Made by a program: the position numbers and the translations under genes. A stretch of DNA of 64,000 nucleotides from Enterococcus sp. PF1-24 (GTDB taxonomy: Bacteria > Bacillota > Bacilli > Lactobacillales > Enterococcaceae). Under the pieces are notes generated by a model. The model ran no database searches and was not told the origin of the DNA. It saw only the letters and a program-made list of their open reading frames with translations. Location of the stretch: assembly GCF_029893325.1 (NCBI RefSeq), contig NZ_JARXWL010000004.1:81059-145058 (forward strand), given 5' to 3'. This document shows, piece after piece, positions 34,162-43,441 of the stretch (position 1 is the stretch's first letter; the number at the start of each line of letters is the position of its first letter).

Positions 34162-34659
34162 CTACAACTGACCAAAACGCTTTAAACTATCAATATATTG
34201 TGCAACGCAAACATAATTGTCAATATCCTTTTCATCCAACCCTTGAAAGGCACACAGCTCATCCCAAAGCATTGTGCTCCCCTCCACCATATAAAAACCA
34301 CTAGTAACATCTATCCCAACAAAAATTTGAATAAAATCAGCTCCCCACAACTCAAACGGATCTTTATTTTCTGGAAAATAAAAAATTTCGCCGTTCCCTG
34401 AATTTTCTAGTGAAAAAGCTCGCGGCTTAGGCAACGACTCTTTTGGTAATTTTTCAGAATAAGGAATATTCAACGTTACATTTTTAGTAATGGCTTCAAG
34501 CATATTTTCATCAAATATTTCAGTTAACACGTACTTATTTTGCAAATAAATAAGCAATTCTTCACCTGTTTTTCTGTTGGGCGTTAATTCATCTTTATAT
34601 TTGAGCCAAGTCGCTTGCCATTGTGTAAGTTGTGCTGCTGTTACTTCTTGTGTTATCAT
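34162..34659 (-). CDS. Orphan protein of unknown function
   Basis: I do not recognise the 165-residue product. It is soluble and acidic, with no signal peptide or membrane segment. The N-terminal 30 residues look helical (TAAQLTQWQATWLKYKDEL) and the C-terminal half is rich in aromatic residues (GEIFYFPENKDPFELWGADF; GFYMVEG). The size, acidity and isolated position are like many immunity or SMI1/SUKH-type proteins, but no motif proves it and no toxin gene is adjacent. The ATG at 34659 follows GAGG by seven bases; a TTG two codons earlier is rejected. It is flanked by FNT and the sucrose operon terminator. Confidence 0.6.
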   Translation of the reverse strand: MITQEVTAAQLTQWQATWLKYKDELTPNRKTGEELLIYLQNKYVLTEIFDENMLEAITKNVTLNIPYSEKLPKESLPKPRAFSLENSGNGEIFYFPENKDPFELWGADFIQIFVGIDVTSGFYMVEGSTMLWDELCAFQGLDEKDIDNYVCVAQYIDSLKRFGQL

Positions 34660-34740
34660 GTTCAACCTCGTTAAGTAGTTAGTTTGCTTGTATAAATCTA
34701 TTATATTGCTATCTTACTACCTGAGCAATAAGTCTGATTT

Positions 34741-34796
34741 AAAAAAGAATGAAATAAAAATCAGTAAAATACTCTCTGACTTTTATTCCATTCCTT
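34741..34796 (-). terminator. Terminator after the msm/sucrose phosphorylase operon
   Basis: On the minus strand GAATGGAATAAAAGTCAG pairs imperfectly with CTGATTTTTATTTCATTC, followed by TTTTTT. Confidence 0.82.
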
Positions 34797-34812
34797 ATAT
34801 CCTATTATTTCT

Positions 34813-36258
34813 TTAACCAAAAGATATCTCTTGATTATTTTTTGTAACTGTAAATGCTTTAGTAATCAGATCAACCATCAATACCGCTACTTCTGTTTTA
34901 TTTTTATTAGTTCTAGTAATGATAATTTCTGATTCAGAAGGTGTTTCTACTGTAATACTTCCTGCTAAATCAAAGGCTTCGCAGTCATTACGGAATTTTA
35001 ATAAGGTAAAGAGCTGTTGGACTACGGGCCTCTTAACTTCTTCGTGAATTTCAGAAAGTGTATAATAATGACGATTAATATTCCGTCCTTCTTTTGTTGC
35101 TTCTAAAAGTTCAACATCATTTTTACCAGCTAGCAATCCTACGTAATAAATTTGCGGAATTCCTGGAGCAAAACACTGAATCGCCCTTGCTAATAAGTAG
35201 CTGGCATCATTATCTCCCAAGGCACTATAATAAGTACTATTAATTTGATAAACATCTAGATTATTATAACTTTCTGAAGAATATATCTTTTTGACATTGG
35301 CACCAACTTGGTATAATTTTTCAGAAGTATACGCTAATTCTTCATCCGTTAATAAATCTTTAGCGTCTACTACGCCAATACCATCATGCGTATCTAATGT
35401 TGTGAATTGTTTCATCGGGCTTTTTTTCAACCACATCGCCAAACGTTGGCTCTTGCCACTGTACAATGAATATAACGTTATTATCGGTAAAGCAAAGTCA
35501 TAAATAAAATAATCATGTTTTGCAATTTTCATTTGAATAGAATAATGCTCATGGATTTCAGGTAATAGCTCTACTCCATTTTTAGTCGCCTCTTGACGTA
35601 CTTCATTCAGCAACTCCCAGATTTCAGGCTCCACAAAAAAATCATTAGTATCTAATTTCTTAATTGCGTAGGCAAACGCATCTAGCCGAATCAAAGAACA
35701 ACCATGCTTTGCCATATCTATAATTGTTTCTCGAATAAACTCTTGAACAATCGATTTAGAAACATCTAGATCGATTTGTTCCTCACCAAAAGTATTCCAA
35801 ACTGCTTCGGTACTCCCATCGGTGAACTCAACGATTTGAAAAGGAGCTTTATCTTTCCTTTTATAAATTAAATCAATATCTGTCTTATTCGGACGTCCTT
35901 CAGGAAAGAATTTATTAATCCTTATAAACATCTCTTTATAAGGAGAATTCTCATGATTTTGTTTAAAATCTTGAAAGAATTTCGATTCACGAGAAATATG
36001 ATTAATCATGAAATCAAACATTAAGTAATATTTTTCACTCAACGCTTCAACATCATGCCAATCACCAAAAGCTGAATCAACCACCGTGTAATCGCTTGGT
36101 GCAAACCCTCGATCTCCTGTTGAAGGAAAAAATGGTAATAGATGAATTCCGCCAACTACTTCTTGAAGATGTTTATCCAAAACTACCTTTAATTCACTTA
36201 AGTTTTCGCCCAAACTATCTGCATAAGTAATGAGCATCACTTCATTTTTGATTTCCAT
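34813..36258 (-). CDS. gtfA: Sucrose phosphorylase (GH13)
   Basis: A 481-residue GH13 sucrose phosphorylase, the same length as GtfA of Streptococcus mutans. It converts sucrose and phosphate to alpha-glucose 1-phosphate and fructose. The nucleophile Asp lies in [11 protein letters not shown] near 190, the acid Glu in LPEIHEHYS near 230 and the third acidic residue in [15 protein letters not shown] near 290. The ATG at 36258 is placed right after GGAGGT. It is the last gene of the msm-type operon, next to the GH13 glucosidase, so transported sucrose or sucrose-containing oligosaccharides would be split inside the cell without a PTS. Confidence 0.93.
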   Translation of the reverse strand: MEIKNEVMLITYADSLGENLSELKVVLDKHLQEVVGGIHLLPFFPSTGDRGFAPSDYTVVDSAFGDWHDVEALSEKYYLMFDFMINHISRESKFFQDFKQNHENSPYKEMFIRINKFFPEGRPNKTDIDLIYKRKDKAPFQIVEFTDGSTEAVWNTFGEEQIDLDVSKSIVQEFIRETIIDMAKHGCSLIRLDAFAYAIKKLDTNDFFVEPEIWELLNEVRQEATKNGVELLPEIHEHYSIQMKIAKHDYFIYDFALPIITLYSLYSGKSQRLAMWLKKSPMKQFTTLDTHDGIGVVDAKDLLTDEELAYTSEKLYQVGANVKKIYSSESYNNLDVYQINSTYYSALGDNDASYLLARAIQCFAPGIPQIYYVGLLAGKNDVELLEATKEGRNINRHYYTLSEIHEEVKRPVVQQLFTLLKFRNDCEAFDLAGSITVETPSESEIIITRTNKNKTEVAVLMVDLITKAFTVTKNNQEISFG

Positions 36259-36273
36259 TGCTACCTCCACCCC

Positions 36274-37950
36274 TTAATAATTGCTTAATACTATACTTTC
36301 ATAAGGTTTTAAAACTAATTTTCCAAATACAAACTGAGCTTTCTCATAATTGCTAAGTAAATATTTTTCAAATTCTTCGGGAATCTCTATTTCAAAAATC
36401 TCGCTTGTTGGGTTAATAGCCACTAAAATTTTCTGTTTATCTAAAATTCTTTGATAAACAATCACATCTTCAGCTACTTCTTCAAATGGTTGAAAATCCC
36501 CGTAAATTATCACTTGTTGATATAAACTATTCTTTCGTAAATCAATTAATTGACGGTAATAATTGAAAACTGAATCCTTTTCTTCTATAGCTGATTCAGC
36601 ATTTATTTCACGATAATTAGGATTGACTTTCAACCATGTTTTTTCAGCAGTTGAAAATCCGCCGTTTAATGAAGTATCCCATTGTATCGGCGTCCGAGAA
36701 TTATCTCTGCTTCTACGATTCATTGCTTGTAAAGCTTCTTCAGGAGATAAGCCAGCTAAAATTCCTCTATGATATTGATCATGGGTAGCAATATCATCAT
36801 AATCTGCTAAATCACTCATTTGAATATTTGTCATACCAATTTCTTGACCTTGATAAATAAAGGGCGTTCCTCGCAGTAACATAAATAATGTTGCTAACAT
36901 CTTTTTAGTTGTAGTACTTATATATTCTTCCGGAATATATTTATTGATTGAGCGCGGTTGATCATGATTCTCTAAATAGACAGCCCCCCAACCATTAGCT
37001 TGAGTAACTAATTGACTATTATAAATATTCTTTTTCATTTCTTGCCAATTCCAATGACTAAATTTGAACCACTCACCCGTGCTTGGCACATCAATATCTG
37101 TATAACTGAAATCAAAAACCATTGAAAAGAAACCACCATCTCCAATGTATTCTTTTAAACGCTCGCTAGGTACATCAGCTTCTGCTACTGTCATGCTATC
37201 ATGTAATTTAAACGTCCGTTGATTCAGTTCCTGTAACATAACTTCAATTCCAGGTTGATTTAAAATCCACTGACCTATAAAAGCTAACCCATCTTCACCG
37301 TCAGCAGGTAGTTGGCCTTCAACAATTCTTTTTTTGATATTTAAAATGGCATCAATTCTATAACCAGCCAAGCCTTTATCAAGCCAATAATTAATCATTG
37401 TATAAATTTCTTCTCGCAACTCTTCGTTTTCCCAATTTAAATCCGGTTGCTTTTTAGTAAATGCATGAAGATAAAACATATTTTCTTCATCAGGTACTGC
37501 TGTCCATGCACTATCGCCAAAGTAAGATCGCCAATTATTAGGTGGCTGCCCAGCAATTCCTTCTCGAAAAACATAAAAATTTCGATATTTACTATTAGGG
37601 TTAGTCAAAGCTTCTTGAAACCAAAGATGTTCATCAGAAGTATGGTTCACAACTAAATCCATCAAAACTTTAATATCTAAACTTTCAGCTTTTTTCAATA
37701 GTTCTTCAAAATCTTGATTATCCCCAAACATTTCATCAATTGCATAATAATCTGATATGTCATAACCACCATCATCCATTGGAGATTTATAAACCGGAGA
37801 AATCCAAATAGTATCTATCCCTAAATGCTTTAAGTAGTCCATCCTTTGAATGATTCCTTGTAAATCACCAATTCCATCATTATTACTATCTTGAAAACTC
37901 TTCGGATAGATTTGATAAACAACTGCTTCTTTCCACCATTTCTTCTCCAT
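36274..37950 (-). CDS. GH13 oligo-1,6-/glucan 1,6-alpha-glucosidase
   Basis: A 558-residue intracellular GH13 enzyme of the DexB/MalL type. N-terminal KEAVVYQIYPKSFQDSNNDG is typical. The nucleophile lies in GYRIDAI near 199, the acid Glu in VAEADVPS near 256 and the transition-state Asp in ENHDQPR near 326. Isomaltooligosaccharides or short dextrans are the usual substrates; some members act on sucrose or maltose-type sugars. The ATG at 37950 follows GAGAGG, while the upstream open frame overlaps the permease gene. It lies between the permease genes and gtfA, matching the order of S. mutans msm (msmG-gtfA-dexB nearby). Confidence 0.87.
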   Translation of the reverse strand: MEKKWWKEAVVYQIYPKSFQDSNNDGIGDLQGIIQRMDYLKHLGIDTIWISPVYKSPMDDGGYDISDYYAIDEMFGDNQDFEELLKKAESLDIKVLMDLVVNHTSDEHLWFQEALTNPNSKYRNFYVFREGIAGQPPNNWRSYFGDSAWTAVPDEENMFYLHAFTKKQPDLNWENEELREEIYTMINYWLDKGLAGYRIDAILNIKKRIVEGQLPADGEDGLAFIGQWILNQPGIEVMLQELNQRTFKLHDSMTVAEADVPSERLKEYIGDGGFFSMVFDFSYTDIDVPSTGEWFKFSHWNWQEMKKNIYNSQLVTQANGWGAVYLENHDQPRSINKYIPEEYISTTTKKMLATLFMLLRGTPFIYQGQEIGMTNIQMSDLADYDDIATHDQYHRGILAGLSPEEALQAMNRRSRDNSRTPIQWDTSLNGGFSTAEKTWLKVNPNYREINAESAIEEKDSVFNYYRQLIDLRKNSLYQQVIIYGDFQPFEEVAEDVIVYQRILDKQKILVAINPTSEIFEIEIPEEFEKYLLSNYEKAQFVFGKLVLKPYESIVLSNY

Positions 37951-37969
37951 TACTAAACCTCTCATCCTA

Positions 37970-38806
37970 CTATTTAATTGCACCATCAACAACACCAGCA
38001 ATAATTCTCTTTTGCATAATAAAATAGAAAATTAGTACTGGTAATAAAACTAATACTAAAGCAGCCATCGCGACACTATAATCCGCTGTATATTTTCCAA
38101 AAAAGTAAAAAGTTGATAAAGGTAAAGTTCGAACATTATCATTAACTAAAACTAAAGATGGTAATAAAAAGTCGTTCCATACCCAAAGTACATCCAAAAT
38201 TGCAATAGTCGCTGTTGTTGGTTTTAACATCGGTAAAACAATTTTGAAGAACACTTGCAAGCGACTGGCTCCATCAATAATCGCTGCTTCTTCTAGTTCA
38301 ACCGGAATACTCTTTAAAAAGCCATGAAACATAAAAGTTGCCATACTTATCCCAAAACCAAGATAAAAATAAATCAACATCCCTCTGCTATTCAGCAAAC
38401 CCAGATTCCCAAAAATAGTTACAAAAGGTATCATCACTGATTGAAACGGAATAATCATGGATGCAACTAAACTCATAAAAATTACCTTACTCAATTTTGA
38501 ATCATGACGTACTAAGTAATAAGCTAACATTGAAGAAAATAGAATAATTACAACTACTGATACGATAGTAATTATCAACGAATTAATTACAGCACTACCA
38601 TAATTCATCGTTTGAAAAGCCTCGATAAAATTACTAAAATCAAAAAAAGATTTAGGTAGTGATAAAGGGTCTTCCACAACCTCCAATCTTGATTTAAAAG
38701 AATTAATCAAGATTAAGAAAAACGGAAATACATACAACAAAAACATCAATAAGCAAACCGTTAAAATAATAATTTTATTTAAATTTTTCTGTAGCTTCAT
38801 TCCCAT
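37970..38806 (-). CDS. msmG: Sugar ABC transporter permease, MsmG-like
   Basis: A 278-residue permease of the carbohydrate (MalG) family with six helices. The EAA loop EAAIIDGASRLQVFFKIVLP (about 186-205) contacts the ATPase. Its start base coincides with the stop of the preceding permease gene (shared base 38806), so the two are translationally coupled. It forms the channel with MsmF. No ATPase gene is present in this operon, so an MsmK-type multitask ATPase encoded elsewhere must energise it. Confidence 0.87.
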   Translation of the reverse strand: MGMKLQKNLNKIIILTVCLLMFLLYVFPFFLILINSFKSRLEVVEDPLSLPKSFFDFSNFIEAFQTMNYGSAVINSLIITIVSVVVIILFSSMLAYYLVRHDSKLSKVIFMSLVASMIIPFQSVMIPFVTIFGNLGLLNSRGMLIYFYLGFGISMATFMFHGFLKSIPVELEEAAIIDGASRLQVFFKIVLPMLKPTTATIAILDVLWVWNDFLLPSLVLVNDNVRTLPLSTFYFFGKYTADYSVAMAALVLVLLPVLIFYFIMQKRIIAGVVDGAIK

Positions 38807-39690
38807 TATGCCTCTACCTCTTTTCGTTTCATTACAGCTACTTGTGTTAAAGCAATAGCAGCGACAATTACAAATAGAATAATCGCTTTCGCTTGTCCCG
38901 TCCCGTAATTTTGATAAAGAAAAGCATCGTTATAAACGTGCATAGAAATCATCTCAGTAGAACGATAAGGCCCACCTTTTGTCAGAGATAAATTAGTATC
39001 ATAAACCATAAAACTTCGTTGTAAAGTTAAAAAAATACTAATTGTAAAAGAAGGAATCATCATTGGTAGTTTAATTTTCCGTAAAATTTGCCAGTTATTT
39101 GCACCATCTAAAGAAGCCGCCTCTGTCAGAGATTGTGGAATTCCTGTTAAACCAGCAATATACAGCAACATCATATAGCCAGAATTTTGCCAAATCCCTA
39201 CAATAACAAGTGCCCATAAAGCCATTTTAGGATCTGCTAACCAAGATCCAGAAAATAATTCAATACCTAAACCTTCTCCTAAATAAACTAAAATTCTGGA
39301 AAAGATGAATTGCCAAATAAATCCTAAAATAACTCCTCCAATTAAATTGGGAGTGAAAAAACCCATTCTAAAAAAATTTTGCCCTTTAAAGCCACTCGTT
39401 ACTAATAAAGCTAACGTAAAGGCAATCAAATTAGTTAAAAGTAATGCCCAAAACGTATATTTGAATGTCAATATTAGCGAATCCCAAAAACCAGGATCTT
39501 TAAACGCATCAATGTAATTTTTTAACCCAACAAACTCTAATGAAATATCTGTCCCAGTTGAATTTGTAATTGTCATAAAAATACCTAATAAAAATGGAAT
39601 AATAACTACTGTTACAAAAACAAATACAGGAATAGCCGCAAATAGACCAAAAGATCTAATTTTCTGACTAAATTTTTTTTCGGAATACAT
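38806..39690 (-). CDS. msmF: Sugar ABC transporter permease, MsmF-like
   Basis: A 294-residue permease of the MalF type with six helices. The EAA loop EAASLDGANNWQILRKIKLP (about 187-206) and a DTNLSLTKGGPYRSTEM segment near 235 fit the carbohydrate permease family. It is the first permease gene of the msm-type operon. It follows the binding protein gene after 107 bases, in which a hairpin with a T-run may lower its expression relative to the binding protein. Confidence 0.87.
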   Translation of the reverse strand: MYSEKKFSQKIRSFGLFAAIPVFVFVTVVIIPFLLGIFMTITNSTGTDISLEFVGLKNYIDAFKDPGFWDSLILTFKYTFWALLLTNLIAFTLALLVTSGFKGQNFFRMGFFTPNLIGGVILGFIWQFIFSRILVYLGEGLGIELFSGSWLADPKMALWALVIVGIWQNSGYMMLLYIAGLTGIPQSLTEAASLDGANNWQILRKIKLPMMIPSFTISIFLTLQRSFMVYDTNLSLTKGGPYRSTEMISMHVYNDAFLYQNYGTGQAKAIILFVIVAAIALTQVAVMKRKEVEA

Positions 39691-39728
39691 ACTTATTCCT
39701 CCTTATCTATTTCAAAGCACTAATTTTA

Positions 39729-39772
39729 AAAACTGAAAATGCAGAATTTTATTTCAGCATTTTCAGTTCTAT
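39729..39772 (-). terminator. Intra-operon attenuating hairpin between msmE and msmF
   Basis: On the minus strand AACTGAAAATGC and GCATTTTCAGTT are exact complements around a 14-base loop, followed by TTTAAAATTA. The arrangement fits a leaky terminator that gives an excess of binding protein over permease. Confidence 0.75.
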
Positions 39773-39797
39773 TTTGTACTACGTCATTAAGAATTCT

Positions 39798-41105
39798 TTA
39801 CTCTCCACTTTTTTCCCAATAGGTTTCAAATTCAGTTGCTAATTCATCACGATCAATTTGATTCCCTAAATATTTTTGTAAACTTGCCCCCATAGCTGGA
39901 AATGCAGTTGGTGGATAGTGGGCATTCATCCACTCTAAGCCACGATCTTCTTGTAAATACGCTAATACTTGTTTAGATAATTCATCTTTAGGTTCAGCTT
40001 TAGCATTATCGTTAATTGGAATGAAACCCATTTTATTTACGTAATGATCTTGACCAACTTCATCTTCATATAACCAAGTCAAGAAGTCTTTTGCACCTTC
40101 TTGTTGTTCTTTAGTTGATTGAGCTGCATCAATCCCCCAAGTTTGTGGTACACCAATTGAAATTTGTGTATTTCCATAAGCATCTTTTTCATCAGAAATA
40201 GGTACTGGTAAAATCCCGATTTTAGCATCTGGATTTGCTTCTCTTAATTGTGGATAAGCCCAATTCCCCATAAACCATAGGCCAATATCTCCATTAGCTA
40301 ACCCTAAAGTCGCAGAATCATAATCAGCAGAAAGTGGTGATTTTTCTGCACTATTGTATTCTTTCATTAAATCAAAAGTATCTACCCAACCTTGAAATAC
40401 TTCATTATCTGTGAGTTTTGTCGTCCCTGCCTGTATATCAGTCATGAAATTTTTTCTCTCAGCAGCATCAGCAGATTGATTGGTAAATAACAAATTTGTA
40501 TAATGAGCACCTAGCGACCAGTCCATAGGAGAAACTTCAATTGCCTTTTTTCCATCTAGAGCAGCAATTTTTTCCATCAACACTTTCAAATCATCTCGAC
40601 TCTGAATACTATCCGGATCAAAAGTTCCACCAACAGCATCGTCAAGAACCTCTTGATTATATAAATAACCAAAAGCTTCAATGGTTGTTGGGATACCAAT
40701 TACTTTTCCATTAACAGTTCCTGCTTCTAAATATTTTTGATCAATATGTTCCACCAAATCCATATCACTTAAATCCAAGAATTTATCTTCCCACTGTGCT
40801 AATTCCGTATAAACACCTGTATTAATCAAAATCGGTGCATTTTTAGAAGCGTATAAAGAAGTTAATTTTTCAGTTGCATTTTGACCTGCCAAAGGAATTA
40901 TTTTCACTTCGTACTTATCTTGTGAATTGTTATATTCCTCCAACGCAGCATCTAACTCATTAGCTATTTCTTCTTTACCAATTAACATACTTATTTCAAC
41001 TTTATCACTATTCGTTTTACTTTGATTTTTATTGCCACTACACCCAGCCATAAATATACCGCTTAAAATTGCCATTACACCTAATCCTAATACTTTTTTC
41101 TTCAT
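39798..41105 (-). CDS. msmE: Sugar-binding lipoprotein, MsmE-like
   Basis: A 435-residue extracellular solute-binding protein of family 1. The signal peptide ends in a lipobox, MAGCSGN, with the lipidated Cys near residue 22, so it is anchored to the outer membrane face. The binding domain has the usual two lobes, with KLTSLYASKNAPILINTG near 92 and GLWFMGNWAYPQL near 275. It delivers alpha-glucosides (raffinose, isomaltooligosaccharides or sucrose type) to MsmF/MsmG. The ATG at 41105 follows AAGGAG. It is the first gene of the operon, transcribed from the tandem-repeat promoter upstream. Confidence 0.88.
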   Translation of the reverse strand: MKKKVLGLGVMAILSGIFMAGCSGNKNQSKTNSDKVEISMLIGKEEIANELDAALEEYNNSQDKYEVKIIPLAGQNATEKLTSLYASKNAPILINTGVYTELAQWEDKFLDLSDMDLVEHIDQKYLEAGTVNGKVIGIPTTIEAFGYLYNQEVLDDAVGGTFDPDSIQSRDDLKVLMEKIAALDGKKAIEVSPMDWSLGAHYTNLLFTNQSADAAERKNFMTDIQAGTTKLTDNEVFQGWVDTFDLMKEYNSAEKSPLSADYDSATLGLANGDIGLWFMGNWAYPQLREANPDAKIGILPVPISDEKDAYGNTQISIGVPQTWGIDAAQSTKEQQEGAKDFLTWLYEDEVGQDHYVNKMGFIPINDNAKAEPKDELSKQVLAYLQEDRGLEWMNAHYPPTAFPAMGASLQKYLGNQIDRDELATEFETYWEKSGE

Positions 41106-41265
41106 GTCTTTTCTCCTTTTCCTGAGCAATCCGAGTGAATATCATCATTAGCAACTAATAGATTTTTCATTTTATGAATCTTGACACTCCGATAGCTATT
41201 TTTTTCAATTCTATTAAAAAGTGAAACAAAGCGTTAAAATAAGTATTCGCTTTCTTTATGAATAG

Positions 41266-41294
41266 AGTATATGTCAATCGTTTTCATATGTCAA
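41266..41294 (-). promoter_or_regulatory. msm operon promoter, repeat-embedded
   Basis: On the minus strand TTGACA (41294-41289) and TATACT (41271-41266) are exactly 17 bases apart. The -35 box belongs to one copy of a 17-bp repeat and the spacer contains most of the other copy. Confidence 0.82.
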
Positions 41295-41304
41295 TCGTTT
41301 TCAT
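41271..41304. repeat. Exact 17-bp tandem duplication, candidate LacI-family operator pair
   Basis: ATGTCAATCGTTTTCAT occurs twice without a gap (41271-41287 and 41288-41304). Each copy carries AATCGTTTTCA, resembling half of the LacI/CcpA-type operator with its central CG. The two copies cover the msm promoter, so the divergently encoded LacI-family regulator is the likely ligand, with CcpA as an alternative. Confidence 0.75.
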
Positions 41305-41441
41305 ATAATATTTTTGTTGCTATATCAAAGTTTTAGTCTATAATAATATTATAGATAATACTTATTAATAGAAATATTTTAGTTAAACAAAATAATAGTT
41401 TTGTATCTAACTGCTATTATTTCGTTATAAAGGAGATATCC

Positions 41442-42440
41442 ATGGCAAGCATTGAAGATGTAGCAAAAAAAGCCCGTGTTTCTGTCACCACTGTTTCTCG
41501 AACTTTAAATGATCACCCCTATGTATCTGATAAAACTAAGAAAAAAATTTATGCCGCAATGGCTGAATTAGATTACTATCCCAACAACATTGCACAACAA
41601 TTGCGAGGTAAAGCATCAAAGATGATTGGCGTAATTATTTCATATATCACCAATCCTTTCTTTGCTTATTTAGTTGACTCAATCGAAACAACGGCCTTAG
41701 AGTCAGGTTATCACCTAGTTGTTTTACAGACACAAGGAAAACATGATCTAGAAAAATTTTATACAGAAATGATTAAGAAAAAACAATTAGATGGCATTAT
41801 CATTACTAACTTAGAAACTGCAACTCCCGAAATTAAAGCTTTGATTGATACAGGAAAAGTTGTGATTTGCAATCGTTATATTGGTAATGAACGCTTACCA
41901 GTGATTCATATTGATGAAGAAGAAGCCAGTTACACTGGTACAAAATATCTGATTAACCAAGGTCATAAACAAATTGCTTTTTGTACAGGAAACGTAATGA
42001 ATACTCATGATCGTCGTTTTAAAGGATTTTCAAAAGCCTTAAAAGAATTTAAACTTGATTTCGACGAAAATCTTTTTTTTGAAAAAACACTAGATGTTGA
42101 AGATGGTCGTAATTTCCTTCGCTGGTTTGCAAAACAAGATTCCATCAAAAGGCCTACAGCCGTCTTTTCTAATGGTGATCAAGTGGCCGCAGGTATTATT
42201 AGTGAAGCCCATAAATATCAAATTAACATTCCTGAAGATTTATCTGTTTTAGGTTTTGATGATCAACCCATCGCTACCTTAACTTCTCCAGAAATTACAA
42301 CTATTCGTCAGCCCATTCAAACAATGGGAGAATATGCAACTAAAACTTTAATTGCTAAGTTAGAAAATTGTCCTTTACCAGCTAATGTTGATTTAAAAAC
42401 AGAAATTATTCACAGAGAATCAGTGCATAACTTGTTATGA
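41442..42440 (+). CDS. LacI-family transcriptional regulator of the msm operon
   Basis: A 332-residue LacI/GalR regulator. The N-terminal helix-turn-helix is IEDVAKKARVSVTTVSRTLN (about 3-22) followed by the hinge helix NNIAQQLRGKAS. A periplasmic-binding-like effector domain follows, with GVIISYITNPFF near 64 and VLGFDDQPIA near 268. It is divergent from msmE and separated by 336 bases holding the 17-bp tandem operator. In S. mutans the msm regulator MsmR is of AraC type, so a LacI-type repressor is a different solution. The ATG follows AAGGAGAT. Confidence 0.87.
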   Translation: MASIEDVAKKARVSVTTVSRTLNDHPYVSDKTKKKIYAAMAELDYYPNNIAQQLRGKASKMIGVIISYITNPFFAYLVDSIETTALESGYHLVVLQTQGKHDLEKFYTEMIKKKQLDGIIITNLETATPEIKALIDTGKVVICNRYIGNERLPVIHIDEEEASYTGTKYLINQGHKQIAFCTGNVMNTHDRRFKGFSKALKEFKLDFDENLFFEKTLDVEDGRNFLRWFAKQDSIKRPTAVFSNGDQVAAGIISEAHKYQINIPEDLSVLGFDDQPIATLTSPEITTIRQPIQTMGEYATKTLIAKLENCPLPANVDLKTEIIHRESVHNLL

Positions 42441-42480
42441 TCAAAAACAAGCTAAAACCAAGCTAAAATCCCATTTCCCC

Positions 42481-42509
42481 TTGACTTTACTCGCTAAATC
42501 AAGTAGACT
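42481..42509 (+). promoter_or_regulatory. rpsD promoter
   Basis: TTGACT (42481-42486) and TAGACT (42504-42509) are 17 bases apart, giving a leader of about 180 bases before rpsD. Confidence 0.7.
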
Positions 42510-42544
42510 ATTCTTTGTGTAAAATAATGCAGCAGAAACCTAAT

Positions 42545-42656
42545 GATTCGTCACCAGTTCCTTGCCTATACGGTTCAATTGCGTAACCACGGCTGCAAAG
42601 GTGAAGATTGAAGAAGGAACTACACGATTTGTGAAGCTTTCACAGGATTATTTTAC
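42545..42656 (+). ncRNA. Ribosomal protein S4 leader RNA
   Basis: The long rpsD leader can fold into a main helix with AGTTCCTT (42556-42563) against AAGGAACT (42614-42621), extended by TCGT against ACGA, and a separate hairpin TGTGAAGCTTTCACA (42630-42644). In Firmicutes S4 binds such a leader pseudoknot to repress its own translation. The identity rests on position and these helices. Confidence 0.75.
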
Positions 42657-42694
42657 TCCAAAAAAACTTTTTATTTATTGGAGGAATTTTTAAA

Positions 42695-43306
42695 ATGGCT
42701 CGTTATACTGGACCAGCATGGAAATTGTCTCGTCGCTTAGGTATTTCATTATCAGGCACAGGCAAAGAATTAGCACGTCGCCCTTACGCACCAGGTCAAC
42801 ATGGACCTAACAGTCGCGGCAAAAAATCTGAATACGGCATGCAATTAGCTGAAAAACAAAAATTACGTCATACGTATGGCATGAACGAACGTCAATTCCG
42901 TACATTATTCGTAAAAGCTAGCAAAATCAAAGAAGGTAAACATGGTGTTAACTTCATGGTTTTACTTGAACAACGTTTAGATAATGTTGTTTACCGTCTA
43001 GGTTTAGCAACTACTCGTCGTCAAGCACGTCAATTAGTTAACCATGGTCATATTTTAGTAGATGGCAAACGCGTAGATATCCCTTCATACCACGTTGAAG
43101 TGGGTCAAGTGATTTCTGTTCGTGAAAAATCTCAAAGCTTAGTAGTTATCAAAGAAGCAGTGGAAGCAACTTTAGGTCGCCCTTCATTCGTAAGCTTTGA
43201 TGCTGAAAAATTAGAAGGTTCATTATCTCGTTTACCAGAACGTGACGAACTTCACCCAGAAATCGACGAAGCATTAGTCGTTGAATTCTACAACCAAAAA
43301 CTGTAA
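42695..43306 (+). CDS. rpsD: 30S ribosomal protein S4
   Basis: A 203-residue S4 of the zinc-free type, since it lacks the N-terminal cysteine cluster. It begins [19 protein letters not shown] and has the S4 RNA-binding domain around [20 protein letters not shown] (about 90-109) and [20 protein letters not shown]. It nucleates 30S assembly on 16S rRNA and regulates its own expression through the upstream leader. The ribosome site is GGAGGA. It is monocistronic with a strong terminator. Confidence 0.97.
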   Translation: MARYTGPAWKLSRRLGISLSGTGKELARRPYAPGQHGPNSRGKKSEYGMQLAEKQKLRHTYGMNERQFRTLFVKASKIKEGKHGVNFMVLLEQRLDNVVYRLGLATTRRQARQLVNHGHILVDGKRVDIPSYHVEVGQVISVREKSQSLVVIKEAVEATLGRPSFVSFDAEKLEGSLSRLPERDELHPEIDEALVVEFYNQKL

Positions 43307-43318
43307 GATTACTTACAA

Positions 43319-43352
43319 AACACCTGCACTTTTTCAAGTGCAGGTGTTTTTT
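43319..43352 (+). terminator. Terminator after rpsD
   Basis: CACCTGCACTT and AAGTGCAGGTG enclose a TTTC-type loop and are followed by seven T. Confidence 0.92.
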
Positions 43353-43382
43353 TGCTGTTTTCTTTCAAAATTTCCCTTTACA

Positions 43383-43441
43383 TTTCGTTAACCTTGCGTT
43401 AAAATTTCGTTAACCTATAAAAAATATTTTAGTTAACGAAA
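43383..43441 (+). promoter_or_regulatory. BirA-type biotin operator and bioY promoter
   Basis: TTTCGTTAAC (43405-43414) and GTTAACGAAA (43432-43441) form a perfect inverted repeat with 17 bases between, the geometry of the BirA site GTTAAC-N17-GTTAAC. A third half-site, TTTCGTTAACC, lies at 43383-43393. A promoter TTGCGT (43394-43399), 16 bases, TATAAA (43416-43421) is enclosed by the sites, and the right arm reaches the ribosome site AAAGG. Confidence 0.85.

Noticed and set aside
41221..41245. Possible cre site in the msmE leader (GTGAAACAAAGCGTT region)
   Set aside because: The spacing between the AA and CG elements does not fit the cre consensus.
41271..41304. Two direct repeats as the start of a CRISPR array
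   Set aside because: The two 17-bp copies abut without a spacer, lie on a promoter and there are no cas genes. They are read as an operator duplication.
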